This document shows positions 34,630 to 43,012 of a stretch of 64,000 bases of DNA, piece after piece (position 1 is the first letter of the stretch; each line of letters begins with the position of its first letter). The notes below the pieces were generated by a model. The model did not search any database. It was not told the origin of the DNA and was given only the letters and a program-made list of their open reading frames with translations. A program made the translations under genes and the position numbers. The DNA comes from Bradyrhizobium iriomotense (GTDB lineage Bacteria; Pseudomonadota; Alphaproteobacteria; Rhizobiales; Xanthobacteraceae), in the NCBI RefSeq assembly GCF_018130765.1, contig NZ_JAFCJZ010000006.1, positions 1 through 64,000 on the forward strand, written 5' to 3'.

Positions 34630-36232
34630 ACGCCCACGGACTCACCTCCGAATCCCGGGTCACCTCGACCGAGATCAGATACGGCCCGCCATGGCTAAGC
34701 GCCTTCTCCATCGCAGCCTTGAACTGGTCCGGCGCGGTGACGCGCGCAGCCGCCACGCCAAAGGACTCCGCGAGCTTGACGAAATCCGGGTTGACCAGGT
34801 CAGACGCCACCACGCGGCCATCAAAACGCTCGCGCTGGTCGCGGCGGACATTGCCGTAGGCGTTGTTGTTGAACACCAGCGTCACCACGCCGATGTTGAA
34901 CTGCACGGCGGTGGCGAGCTCCTGCACGCCGAACATGAAGCCGCCGTCGCCGGTGATGGCGACCACAGGCTTGTCGGGGTTGGCGACCTTGGCGCCGAGC
35001 GCGGTCGGGAAGCCCGAGCCGAGCGTGCCCTGATAGCCTGATGTGATGAAGGTGCGCGGCTGGTAGATCGGAAAGCCGTACCAGGAGGCGAAGCCGACCT
35101 GCGACAATTCATCGGTCACGATCGCATTGGCCGGCAGCACCTCGCGCAGGATGTTCAGATACGCCATCTGCGGCTGGACGCGCTGGATCTCGGCTTGTGC
35201 GCTCGCGGTCGCTTCGCGGATCGCGCCGCGGCGGCCGGCGGTCTTGCTGTAACCCACCTTCCGCACGGCGGCGGCGAGATAGGCAGTCGCGGCCTTGGCA
35301 TCGGCGACGATCGCGGTGTCGGAAGCGAACCGCCGCATCTCGACCGGATCGATGTCGATGCGGATGCTCTTCAGGCCAGCGGGCTGATACGGCCAGCGCG
35401 ACATGGTCGGCAGCTCCAGCCGCGTGCCGATGCCGATCATGAGATCGGTGTTCGGCCACAGCTTGTAGGCGGCGGCCATGGTGAGGCCGAGCTCGTGCGC
35501 GTTGGAGACGATGCCGCGACCGCTGCGGAAGGCGACCACGGGCGCATCGATCATCTCGGCGAGCTCGAGGATCTCCTCGCCTGCCTCGATCGCACCGCTG
35601 CCGACGAAGATCATCGGCGCCTTGCTCGCCTTGATCAGCGCGGCCGCCTGCTTGATCATATCAGGATCGGGCAGCGGCGCGGGCAGCGGCTCCAGCACCT
35701 GTGCCGCAGCCGTGGCCGCGCGCTGGGTAAAAATGTCCCAGGGCATCTCGACCGAGGCAGGGCCACGCCGGCCGGACGTCATCTCCTGGAAAGCGCGCGC
35801 CACGGTGGTCGGCGCATTGCCGGGCGTCTCGATGCGGTCGGCCCATTTCACATAGGTGCGCAAGGTCGCGAGCTGGTCCGGCATCTCGTGCAGATGGCCG
35901 CGGCCCTTGCCGAGGAATTGCGTCGGCACCTGGCCGGTGACGCACAGCACCGGCTCGTTGCAGCCATAGGCGGTGAGCAGCGCCGCGCTGGCATTGAGCA
36001 CGCCGGGGCCGGGCACCACGCTGAACACGCCGGGCCGGCCGCTGGCGCGCGCATAGCCGAACGCCATGTAGCCGCAGGCCTGCTCGTGCCGCGCGCCGAT
36101 CACCTTGAGCTGGGCCTGGTGGAAGGCGTCGAACAGGCCGTAGATTTGCGCGCCGGGCAGGCCGAACACAGTGTCGACGCCATGGGCGACAAGGCCGCTT
36201 ACGATCGCTTCGCCGCCGGTGAGGGTGGTCAT
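34607..36232 (-). CDS. Thiamine-pyrophosphate-dependent enzyme, acetolactate synthase/benzoylformate decarboxylase group
   Basis: The 541-residue three-domain TPP enzyme has the catalytic Glu50 in GARHEQACGYMA, the middle domain with FVGSGAIEAGEE, and the TPP/Mg motif GDGGFMFGVQELATAVQ...FNNNAYG near 437-466. It could condense or decarboxylate a 2-oxo acid. It lies 26 bases downstream of the FAH-family gene and ends the hpa strand. Such an enzyme is not part of the standard homoprotocatechuate route, so it may process a related 2-oxo acid or simply share the transcript. The product cannot be deduced. Confidence 0.85.
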   Translation of the reverse strand: MTTLTGGEAIVSGLVAHGVDTVFGLPGAQIYGLFDAFHQAQLKVIGARHEQACGYMAFGYARASGRPGVFSVVPGPGVLNASAALLTAYGCNEPVLCVTGQVPTQFLGKGRGHLHEMPDQLATLRTYVKWADRIETPGNAPTTVARAFQEMTSGRRGPASVEMPWDIFTQRAATAAAQVLEPLPAPLPDPDMIKQAAALIKASKAPMIFVGSGAIEAGEEILELAEMIDAPVVAFRSGRGIVSNAHELGLTMAAAYKLWPNTDLMIGIGTRLELPTMSRWPYQPAGLKSIRIDIDPVEMRRFASDTAIVADAKAATAYLAAAVRKVGYSKTAGRRGAIREATASAQAEIQRVQPQMAYLNILREVLPANAIVTDELSQVGFASWYGFPIYQPRTFITSGYQGTLGSGFPTALGAKVANPDKPVVAITGDGGFMFGVQELATAVQFNIGVVTLVFNNNAYGNVRRDQRERFDGRVVASDLVNPDFVKLAESFGVAAARVTAPDQFKAAMEKALSHGGPYLISVEVTRDSEVSPWAFIHPPKP

Positions 36233-36258
36233 TGCATCATTCCATTCGTGTTGTTGTC

Positions 36259-37128
36259 TTAGGCTTCGTCGACGACGCCGTTGCGTAAAGACCCGATCCC
36301 CTCGGCTGCGACCTCGATGACATCGCCAGGCTTCAGATAGCGCGGCGGATCAAACCGCGCACCGGCGCCGGTCGGCGTGCCCGTCACGATGATGTCACCG
36401 GGAACGAGCGTTGCGAAGGTCGAGATATAGCTGATGAGGTAGCGGAACGGAAACATCAGCCGGCTGGTGCGGTCGTCCTGCCTGAGCTCGCCATTGACAT
36501 GCGTCGTCAGGCGAATATCTGCGATCTGCGCTTCCTTCGTGTAAGGCACGAGCCAGGGGCCGAGGCTGCCGCTGGAATCAAAGTTCTTACCCTGCGTAAC
36601 GTTGAACTTGGCGTGACGCAGCCAGTCGCGCACCGAGCCTTCGTTGCACAGCGTCAGCGCGGCGATGTGATCGAGCGCGGCGCTCTCGGCGATGTGCCGG
36701 CCTTGCTTGCCGATCACCAGCGCGATCTCGCCCTCATAGTCGAGCTGCGCGGACGCGCGCGGGCGTACCAGCGGCGTGTCGTGGCCGACGAAGGAGCGTG
36801 GGCTCCGCATGAACATGCTCGGATATTTCGGCGCGTCCTGGCCGTCCTTGTACTCGGCATTACGATCAGGGTAGTTGACGCCGATGCAGATGATCTTCTC
36901 CGGCGCGGGCACCGGCGGTAGCCATGTGATCTCGCCGAGCGCGTGCACCGGCGTGCGGCCGGCGGCTTCCTCGGCAAAGCTCACGAGCTTGCCCGCGGCG
37001 ATCACCTCGCGCAGCGTCGGATAGTCTTTTGCGTGGCGCGCGGAGAGATCGACGATGCCGCCCTCGAGGACGGCGCCGTAGTGGGTTTCACCTTTGACCG
37101 AATAGGTGGCGAGGCGTGGAAGCTTCAT
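36259..37128 (-). CDS. Fumarylacetoacetate hydrolase family protein, probable HpaG-type decarboxylase/isomerase
   Basis: A 289-residue FAH-fold protein: IICIGVNYPDRNAEY, SFVGHDTPLVRP, LDYEGEIALVIGKQGRHI with metal-binding Glu residues, and IIVTGTPTGAGARFDPPRYLKPGD near the end. In the hpa pathway the step between HpaF and HpaH needs an FAH-family decarboxylase (HpaG). This is the only candidate present and it is in the right cluster. Enterobacterial HpaG is a double-domain protein, whereas this one is single. Other FAH-type hydrolases remain possible. Confidence 0.82.
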   Translation of the reverse strand: MKLPRLATYSVKGETHYGAVLEGGIVDLSARHAKDYPTLREVIAAGKLVSFAEEAAGRTPVHALGEITWLPPVPAPEKIICIGVNYPDRNAEYKDGQDAPKYPSMFMRSPRSFVGHDTPLVRPRASAQLDYEGEIALVIGKQGRHIAESAALDHIAALTLCNEGSVRDWLRHAKFNVTQGKNFDSSGSLGPWLVPYTKEAQIADIRLTTHVNGELRQDDRTSRLMFPFRYLISYISTFATLVPGDIIVTGTPTGAGARFDPPRYLKPGDVIEVAAEGIGSLRNGVVDEA

Positions 37129-37143
37129 CGGCTACTATTCCCT

Positions 37144-37270
37144 GTCGTCCCGGCGAAGGCCGGGACCCATACCGCGGAATCTATCGATTGCATTCGGTAG
37201 GTGTACCGAACGACCAGCTTTCGCCAAACCACTCCCTGTGGTTATGGGTCCCGGCCTTCGCCGGGACGAC
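37144..37270. repeat. Inverted intergenic repeat, family B copy 5
   Basis: gtcgtcccggcgaaggccgg / ccggccttcgccgggacgac outer arms and gggacccata / tatgggtccc inner arms. It lies inside the presumed hpa transcript, between hpaD and the FAH gene. Confidence 0.85.
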
Positions 37271-37301
37271 GGGTGGAGAGAGACTTCGAAACTCACCCGC
37301 A

Positions 37302-38285
37302 TCAATCCGCCACCAGCACATCGGCCACGAACTTCGGCTCGCGCACGGCTTGCCCGCTGAACGGCGAGCCCTGCTCGAACCAGGAGCGCGGCGCCGGCGC
37401 GCCCCACAGCGTCTGGCGGCGCGGATCGCGCAGCGACCAGCGCAGCGGCTCGTGGTCGTGGTCGCCGGTAAAATAGTCGCTGGTGTAGAGCTCGAGGCGG
37501 TGTCCGTCGGGATCGCGCACGTAGAGGAAGAACGCGTTCGAGATGCCGTGGCGTCCCGGACCGCGCTCGATGTTCTTCACAAAGCCTTGCGAGGCCATGA
37601 CGTCGCAGAGATGGATGATGTTCATCGCCGTCGGCGTCCAGTAGGCGAAATGGTGCAGCCGCGGGCCCTTGCCGTTGGTGATCGCAAAATCGTGGACGTT
37701 GCCCTTGCGATGCATCCAGGCCGCCGCGATGCGCCCGTTCGGTCCGTCCTCCTCGGCATATTCGGTGAGGCGGAAGCCGAGCCGGGCATAGAAGTCGACG
37801 GTGTCCTGCACCTCGGCGGCGAAGACGTTGAAATGGTCGAGCCGCTGCGGGTGGCAGCCCCTATAGAGGTCGTAGCGGCGGAGCAGATGCGGCCGCTTGT
37901 CCATCGCCGCATAGAGCTCGATCTGGAAGCCGAAGGGATCGGTGAATTGCAGCGTACGGCCCTGGAAGGGCTGATCGACGAAGGCGTAGGCGAGGCCGTT
38001 CTCGGAGAGGAACGCGGCAGCCTCGTCGAGATCTTTGTCGTTGCCGACCTTGAAGCCGAGCCTGTTACAGGCGGGCACGGCTGCCTTCCGCAGCACCAGC
38101 GAATGATGCTGGTGCTCCTCGGCGGCGCGCAGGTACACGACACTGTCGTCGGCATCCTCGACATGCAGGCCAACGGTGGTCTCGTAGAACTCGCGGCTCA
38201 GCTTCAGATCGGTGACGTCGAGCACGACGTGGCTGGAGCGGATGATGTTGAACGGCGGTTCGAAGACGTGTTGCGGTACGGGCAT
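37302..38285 (-). CDS. hpaD: Homoprotocatechuate 2,3-dioxygenase (HPCD/MndD type)
   Basis: A 327-residue two-domain VOC extradiol dioxygenase. Metal ligands expected for the family are present: His151 (RLDHFNVF), His212 (RLHHFAYW) and Glu265 (GHRLELYTSDYF). The catalytic His198 (GNVHDFAIT) and Tyr255 (NAFFLYVRD) are there too. The segment IERGPGRHGISNAFFLYVRD closely follows the Brevibacterium/Arthrobacter homoprotocatechuate dioxygenases, not the class III enterobacterial HpaD. It opens 3,4-dihydroxyphenylacetate to 5-carboxymethyl-2-hydroxymuconate semialdehyde, the substrate of the adjacent HpaE. It may use Fe or Mn. Confidence 0.92.
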   Translation of the reverse strand: MPVPQHVFEPPFNIIRSSHVVLDVTDLKLSREFYETTVGLHVEDADDSVVYLRAAEEHQHHSLVLRKAAVPACNRLGFKVGNDKDLDEAAAFLSENGLAYAFVDQPFQGRTLQFTDPFGFQIELYAAMDKRPHLLRRYDLYRGCHPQRLDHFNVFAAEVQDTVDFYARLGFRLTEYAEEDGPNGRIAAAWMHRKGNVHDFAITNGKGPRLHHFAYWTPTAMNIIHLCDVMASQGFVKNIERGPGRHGISNAFFLYVRDPDGHRLELYTSDYFTGDHDHEPLRWSLRDPRRQTLWGAPAPRSWFEQGSPFSGQAVREPKFVADVLVAD

Positions 38286-38305
38286 TGGCGTTTCCCCTCG
38301 AACTT

Positions 38306-38408
38306 GTCATTCCGGGGCGGCTCGAAGAGCCGAACCCGGAATCCATCGTGCAGCAGAGTTGGTGGATAAATGGATTCCGGGTTCGTGCTTCGCACGCCCC
38401 GGAACGAC
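38306..38408. repeat. Inverted intergenic repeat, family C copy 5
   Basis: gtcattccggggcg... and ...cgccccggaacgac, with ggaatccatcgtgc / aatggattccgg inside. It separates hpaE from hpaD within one strand of genes. Confidence 0.85.
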
Positions 38409-38415
38409 TGTTTCC

Positions 38416-39954
38416 CTAAATTCCCAGCTTCTGAATCTTGTGCGTGCCCCGCGCCAGCGAGACATGCTTGGTTTCCATGTAGAAGTCGAACGAGTAATCG
38501 CCGCCGTCGCGGCCGATGCCGGAGGCCTTCATGCCGCCGAACGGCGTCGGCAGATGGCGGACGTTTTCCGAGTTGAGCCAGATCATCCCGGCCTCCAGCG
38601 CGTCGGCAACGCGCAGAGCACGACCGACATCGTTGGTCCAGACATAGCCGGTGAGGCCATAACGGATGTCGTTGGCGATCGCGACGGCGTCCGCTTCGTC
38701 CTTGAAGGGCAGCACGGTGAGGAAGGGGCCGAACACCTCCTCCTGCGCCACCCGCATCTTGCCGTGCGCGCCGGTCACCAGCGTCGGCTCGACATAATGC
38801 CCGCCGCCCGGGCCGTCATAGGCCTTGCCGCCGACCGCGATCGTCGCGCCGTCCTGGCGCGCGACGTCGAAATAAGAGCAGACCTTTGCCAGGTGCCGCT
38901 CGTGGATCAGCGGGCCGATTTCGGTGGCGGGATCGAGGGGATGGCCAACCTTCAGCGCCTTCACGCGCGCGGTCAGCTTCTCCACGAATTTTTCCGCGAT
39001 GCTCTGCTGGATCAGCAGGCGGCTGGATGACGTGCAGCGCTCGCCGTTGAGCGAGTAGATCATGAATACGACGGCGTCGAGCGCGCGGTCGAGATCGGCA
39101 TCGTCGAACACGATCACGGGGTTCTTGCCGCCGAGCTCGAAATGCACGCGCTTCAGCGTGGGGGCGCCCTGGATCATGATGGCAGATCCCGTCGCGCTCT
39201 CGCCAACGAAGCCGATCGCCTTGATGGCGGGATGCTCGGTCAGGGCCTTGCCGGCCTCCTCGCCAAAGCCGTGCACGGTGTTGAGCACGCCGTCGGGCAC
39301 GCCGGCTTCCTTGACGAGCCTTGCCAGAATGGAAGCCGTCACCGGCGACCACTCGGCCGGCTTGTGCACGACGGTGCAGCCGGCGGCCAGGGCAGGGGCG
39401 ATCTTCCAGGTCGAGAGCATGAACGGCGTGTTCCACGGCGTGATCACGCCGACCGGGCCGATCGGCACGCGCGTCGAGATGTTCCAGTGCTCGTCGCTCG
39501 GCGTGTTGAGGCCGTCGCGTGCCTCCGCGCATTTGTCGGCGAAGAAGCGGAAGTTCTCGGCGGCGCGGATCGCGGCCTTGGCCATGAAGCGGTAGGCTTG
39601 TCCCGTGTCGATGCATTCGAGCACGGCGATGTCGTCGGCATTGTCCTCGATCGCATCGGCCACCCGATGCAGCAGCTTGCGCCGCATCGCCGGCCCCATG
39701 TCGCGCCAGGACTTGAACGCGAGCGAAGCGGCCGTTGCCGCGCGATCGATATCCTCCGCATTGCCGCGTGCGACGCTGGCGAGGACAGCGCCATCGACCG
39801 GCGACTTGGTCTCGAACGTCTCGCCCGATATCGACGGCACGATCTTGCCGTCGATCATGTGGCCGATGCCGTCGGCGCGCAGCGTTTTCAGCAGCGGCGC
39901 GACGCGGTCGCGGTTGGCCTGGAATACGTCGGCTTTCGGGGTGGGCTTATCCAT
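38416..39954 (-). CDS. hpaE: 5-carboxymethyl-2-hydroxymuconate semialdehyde dehydrogenase
   Basis: The 512-residue aldehyde dehydrogenase has catalytic Cys307 (LNGERCTSSSR), general-base Glu273 (FELGGKNP) and Asn175 (TPWNTP), with the NAD-binding motif FVGESATGSA near 249. Its position between the dioxygenase and HpaF assigns the substrate: it oxidises the ring-cleavage semialdehyde to the diacid. Its start overlaps the end of hpaF by 8 bases, implying translational coupling. Confidence 0.93.
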   Translation of the reverse strand: MDKPTPKADVFQANRDRVAPLLKTLRADGIGHMIDGKIVPSISGETFETKSPVDGAVLASVARGNAEDIDRAATAASLAFKSWRDMGPAMRRKLLHRVADAIEDNADDIAVLECIDTGQAYRFMAKAAIRAAENFRFFADKCAEARDGLNTPSDEHWNISTRVPIGPVGVITPWNTPFMLSTWKIAPALAAGCTVVHKPAEWSPVTASILARLVKEAGVPDGVLNTVHGFGEEAGKALTEHPAIKAIGFVGESATGSAIMIQGAPTLKRVHFELGGKNPVIVFDDADLDRALDAVVFMIYSLNGERCTSSSRLLIQQSIAEKFVEKLTARVKALKVGHPLDPATEIGPLIHERHLAKVCSYFDVARQDGATIAVGGKAYDGPGGGHYVEPTLVTGAHGKMRVAQEEVFGPFLTVLPFKDEADAVAIANDIRYGLTGYVWTNDVGRALRVADALEAGMIWLNSENVRHLPTPFGGMKASGIGRDGGDYSFDFYMETKHVSLARGTHKIQKLGI

Positions 39955-40345
39955 GGGCGGCCTCCACCTTCAGGGCGTCGTGGATGTTGTTGCGCTTCCA
40001 GCTGGTGTCCTTGTCGTTGATCTGCATGTCGAACGACAAAGCGAATTTGCTGGCGGCGAAGACGGGATCGAGATGTTTCGAGAGTGCCTGGAAGACGTGC
40101 TCGCCGGCTTTCTGGCGCGTAGGAAGGTCGCGGCCCTCGCCGATGCGCAGCACCATGTCGAGGAAGCCGTAGTCCTGTCGCGCGTCCGCGATCGCATAAT
40201 GCTCGCAGCGGATCGCGCGGACGCGGATGCCGCCGAGCGGGAAGATGCCGGTCTCGACCGCCGCCTTGCGCACGATCTCGCAGACCGCGCCGATGTCGAG
40301 GCGGCCATCGAGATTGGCCGAATATTCAATGGTGAAATGCGGCAT
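39947..40345 (-). CDS. hpaF: 5-carboxymethyl-2-hydroxymuconate delta-isomerase
   Basis: The 132-residue protein starts MPHFTIEYSANL; after Met removal Pro2 is the catalytic base, as in the tautomerase superfamily member CHMI. VRAIRCEHYAIAD is a further family segment. It converts the HpaE product to the 2-oxo isomer. It lies 31 bases after hpaH and overlaps hpaE. Confidence 0.92.
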   Translation of the reverse strand: MPHFTIEYSANLDGRLDIGAVCEIVRKAAVETGIFPLGGIRVRAIRCEHYAIADARQDYGFLDMVLRIGEGRDLPTRQKAGEHVFQALSKHLDPVFAASKFALSFDMQINDKDTSWKRNNIHDALKVEAAHG

Positions 40346-40376
40346 CGCGGTTTCACTCCCTCTGTAGTCTTGTCGC

Positions 40377-41183
40377 TTAAGCGAAGTAGCAGCTCACCGA
40401 GCCGTAGACGCCATAATCGGCTTGAATTGTGTCGCCCCTGCGGGTCTCGATCGGACGGATGAAGGAGCCGGCAAGCACGACCTGCCCGGGCTCGAGCGCC
40501 AGCCCAAGCGGCGCGATCTTGTTCGCAAGCCACGCGACGGCTGTCGCGGGATGATTGAGCACGCCGGCGGCGAGACCCGTCTCTTCCAGCTGACCGTTCT
40601 TGAAACACAATGCGCCGATCCAGCGCAGATCGGCATCCAGCGGACGGATCGGCCGTCCCCCGAGCACGATGCCGGCATTCGCCGCATTGTCGGCGATGGT
40701 GTCAAAGATCTTGCGCGTCGCCTTGGTCTTGGGATCGACACGCTCGATCCGCGTATCCAAAATCTCCAGCGCCGGCACCACGAAGTCGGTGGCATTGAGC
40801 ACGTCGAACATCGTGCAGTCGGGCCCTGTGAGGCGCTTGCTCATGACGAAGGCGAGCTCGGCCTCGACGCGCGTCGCGATGAAGCGCTCGGTCGGGACCA
40901 GACCGCCATCGGCGAAGAACATGTCGTCGAGCAGCACGCCGGAATCCGGCTCGTCGATATTGAGCGCGCTCTGCATCGCCTTCGAGGTCAGGCCGATCTT
41001 GTGGCCCTTGACGACGCGCCCCCCCGCGATCTTGACGTCGACCCAGGCCTTCTGAATCGCGTAGGCATCAGCGATGCTGATCTCGGGGAAATCCTGCGAG
41101 AGCTGTCGGATCTGCGTGCGGGTCTTCTCCGCCTGGTGCAGACGCCTCGCGCAAGCCTGGATATCGTCGTTGGAAAGCGCCAT
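40377..41183 (-). CDS. hpaH: 2-oxo-hept-4-ene-1,7-dioate hydratase
   Basis: The 268-residue hydratase of the MhpD/HpaH family shows KGHKIGLTSKAMQSALNIDEPDSGVLLDDMFF near 59-90 and ARVEAELAFVMSKRLTGPD (about 103-121) with the metal-binding Glu residues. It hydrates the oxo-heptenedioate to 2,4-dihydroxyhept-2-ene-1,7-dioate, the aldolase substrate. It is the first gene of the leftward hpa transcript, directly across from hpaR. Confidence 0.93.
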   Translation of the reverse strand: MALSNDDIQACARRLHQAEKTRTQIRQLSQDFPEISIADAYAIQKAWVDVKIAGGRVVKGHKIGLTSKAMQSALNIDEPDSGVLLDDMFFADGGLVPTERFIATRVEAELAFVMSKRLTGPDCTMFDVLNATDFVVPALEILDTRIERVDPKTKATRKIFDTIADNAANAGIVLGGRPIRPLDADLRWIGALCFKNGQLEETGLAAGVLNHPATAVAWLANKIAPLGLALEPGQVVLAGSFIRPIETRRGDTIQADYGVYGSVSCYFA

Positions 41184-41215
41184 TCGTGATCTTACAAATC
41201 GTGGTGCCCGGAGAT

Positions 41216-41231
41216 ACTTAACATGTTAAGT
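41216..41231. promoter_or_regulatory. Perfect 16-bp palindrome, candidate HpaR operator
   Basis: acttaacatgttaagt is a perfect palindrome in the 111-bp region between divergent hpaH and hpaR, 33 bp upstream of the hpaH start. MarR regulators bind such sites; one site here could control both promoters. Confidence 0.6.
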
Positions 41232-41262
41232 GAATGCGTCAAACAGAATCTGAGTTTGCTGC

Positions 41263-41281
41263 ACTGCAAACGTTTTGCAGT
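41263..41281. promoter_or_regulatory. Second inverted repeat in the hpaH-hpaR region
   Basis: actgcaaacgttttgcagt pairs at 8 of 9 positions around a central G and lies 13 bp before the hpaR start codon. It differs in sequence from the 41216 palindrome, so it may bind another protein or form an RNA hairpin in the hpaR leader. Confidence 0.45.
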
Positions 41282-41294
41282 CTGAAAGGGCGTC

Positions 41295-41813
41295 ATGAGC
41301 AAGAGACCGGCTGATCCCGCGAATGGAAGCGCACCTGCCGCCCGCCATGTGCCGATGCGCGACTTTTCGCGCTCGCTGCCGATGTCGCTGCTGCGGGCGC
41401 GTGAGGCTGTGATGCGGCAGTTCCGCCCCTCGCTGCGCGAACATGGCCTCACCGAGCAGCAATGGCGCATCCTGCGCGCGCTCGCCGCCATCGAGGCCGC
41501 CGAGGTCACGGAACTCGCGCGCACTGCGTTCCTCCTCGGGCCGAGCCTGTCGCGCATCCTGCGCGATCTCGAGGCGCGCAACCTGATCGAGCGCAAGACG
41601 GCGAAAGCGGACCAGCGCCGCAGCATGGTCTCGATCTCGAAGGAGGGCGTGAAGCTGATGGCCTCCGTGGCGCCGACCTCGGAGGCGATCTACGCCGAGA
41701 TCACCAGCCGCTTCGGCGCCCGCAAGCTCGCCGAATTGCAGGAGATGCTCGGCGAACTCGAGCAGAGTCTCGCTGGCCTCGGCGCCGGCAACGAGGCAAG
41801 TGCCGAGGAGTGA
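41295..41813 (+). CDS. hpaR: Homoprotocatechuate degradation regulator HpaR (MarR family)
   Basis: A 172-residue MarR-type winged-helix protein: RDFSRSLPMSLLRAREAVMRQFRP and HGLTEQQWRILRAL begin the domain, TELARTAFLLGPSLSRILRDLEARNLIERK is the recognition helix, and KADQRRSMVSIS the wing. HpaR proteins repress hpa genes until an aromatic acid such as homoprotocatechuate or 4-hydroxyphenylacetate binds. It is divergent from hpaH and flanked by two palindromes, consistent with autoregulation. Confidence 0.93.
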   Translation: MSKRPADPANGSAPAARHVPMRDFSRSLPMSLLRAREAVMRQFRPSLREHGLTEQQWRILRALAAIEAAEVTELARTAFLLGPSLSRILRDLEARNLIERKTAKADQRRSMVSISKEGVKLMASVAPTSEAIYAEITSRFGARKLAELQEMLGELEQSLAGLGAGNEASAEE

Positions 41814-42052
41814 CAGCAGATATGCGCTCCCGCGCGGCAACTGTCATGGACATGGCCGCATTTTTTCGCTCAAAGTGCCGCCCAAGCCGATCGCTCGAAA
41901 GTCGGCGCCGGGACGGATGCCCCCCTTGCCGGATGACATCTTGCGTCATTGCGAGCGTAGCGCGGCGATCGGGTTCGCGGTAATAACGGCGTCGCCTTGT
42001 CGCGGCGCTCGTCATGGTGACGACAGTCCAAACAACAAAGAAGGAAGGCAAC

Positions 42053-42829
42053 GTGGCGAACAAAGTCAAAGAGATCTGGAAGTCGGGCAAGGCCGTGGTC
42101 AATGCGTGGCTGGCAATTCCCTCCGGCTTCTCGGCCGAGATGGTCGCGCAATGCGGCTTCGACAGCGTCACGGTCGACATGCAGCACGGCGTGCAGGACT
42201 ATCTCTCGATGGTTCAGTGCTTCCAGGCGATGGACAAGCACCCGGTGACCCCGATGGTGCGCGTGCCCTGGAACGAGCCCGGCATCATCGGCAAGGTGCT
42301 CGATGGCGGCGCCTATGGCGTGATCTGCCCGATGGTCAATACGCCGCAGGAAGCCCGGAACCTCGTCTCCTATTCCAAATATCCGCCGAAGGGCGTGCGC
42401 TCCAACGGCCCGATCCGCGCCGGCATGTACGGCACCGCCGGCTCCTACCAGAAGACGGCCAACGACGAGATCGTGCTGCTGCCGATGATGGAGACCCGGA
42501 CCGCGGTCGAGAACATGGAAGCGATCCTCGATGTCGAAGGCATCGACGGCGTCTATATCGGTCCGTCCGATCTCGGCTTCTCCTACGGCCTCGAGCCCAA
42601 GCTCGACCGCAGCGAGCCCGAGATCCTCGCGATCTACGAGAAGATCATCAAGGAATGCGGCAAGCGCGACCTCAATCCCGGCATCCATTGCAGCGGCGCG
42701 GAAGGTGCCGCGCGCGCCATCAACATGGGCTTCAAGCTGGTGACGCTCTCGAACGAGGTCGGTCTGATGACCACCTATGCCAAGATGCAGGTCAACGCGA
42801 CCCGCAAGGATTCGGCCGGCAAGGCCTAA
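42053..42829 (+). CDS. hpaI: HpcH/HpaI-family aldolase
   Basis: A 258-residue class II pyruvate aldolase. Active-site segments are VDMQHGVQD (His near 45), PMVRVPWN (Arg), LLPMMETRTAVEN (metal Glu) and YIGPSDLGFSYG (metal Asp). In the hpa pathway it would split 2,4-dihydroxyheptenedioate into pyruvate and succinate semialdehyde. The GTG start at 42053 is chosen for aaggaagg 6-12 bases upstream; the in-frame ATG 39 bases earlier has none. Caution: the following gene is a galactarate/altronate dehydratase homologue, and a GarL-like role with it is equally consistent. Confidence 0.82.
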   Translation: MANKVKEIWKSGKAVVNAWLAIPSGFSAEMVAQCGFDSVTVDMQHGVQDYLSMVQCFQAMDKHPVTPMVRVPWNEPGIIGKVLDGGAYGVICPMVNTPQEARNLVSYSKYPPKGVRSNGPIRAGMYGTAGSYQKTANDEIVLLPMMETRTAVENMEAILDVEGIDGVYIGPSDLGFSYGLEPKLDRSEPEILAIYEKIIKECGKRDLNPGIHCSGAEGAARAINMGFKLVTLSNEVGLMTTYAKMQVNATRKDSAGKA

Positions 42830-42846
42830 GCACATCTCTCTCCCTC

Positions 42847-42985
42847 CCTCTCCCCGTTCTTACGGGGAGAGGGTTGGGGTGAGGGGCCTCTCTCAACACG
42901 AACCAATCTAACGATCGAACGCGCGGCTTGCCCCTCACCCGGATCGCTGCGCGATCCGACCTCTCCCCGTAAGAACGGGGAGAGG
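42847..42985. repeat. Inverted intergenic repeat, family F copy 1
   Basis: cctctccccgttcttacggggagag at the left and ctctccccgtaagaacggggagagg at the right; gtgaggggcc / cccctcac inside. Each arm is itself a hairpin. It separates the aldolase from the dehydratase. Confidence 0.8.
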
Positions 42986-43012
42986 TGAAGTAAGAGACCC
43001 AAGGAGACTCCC

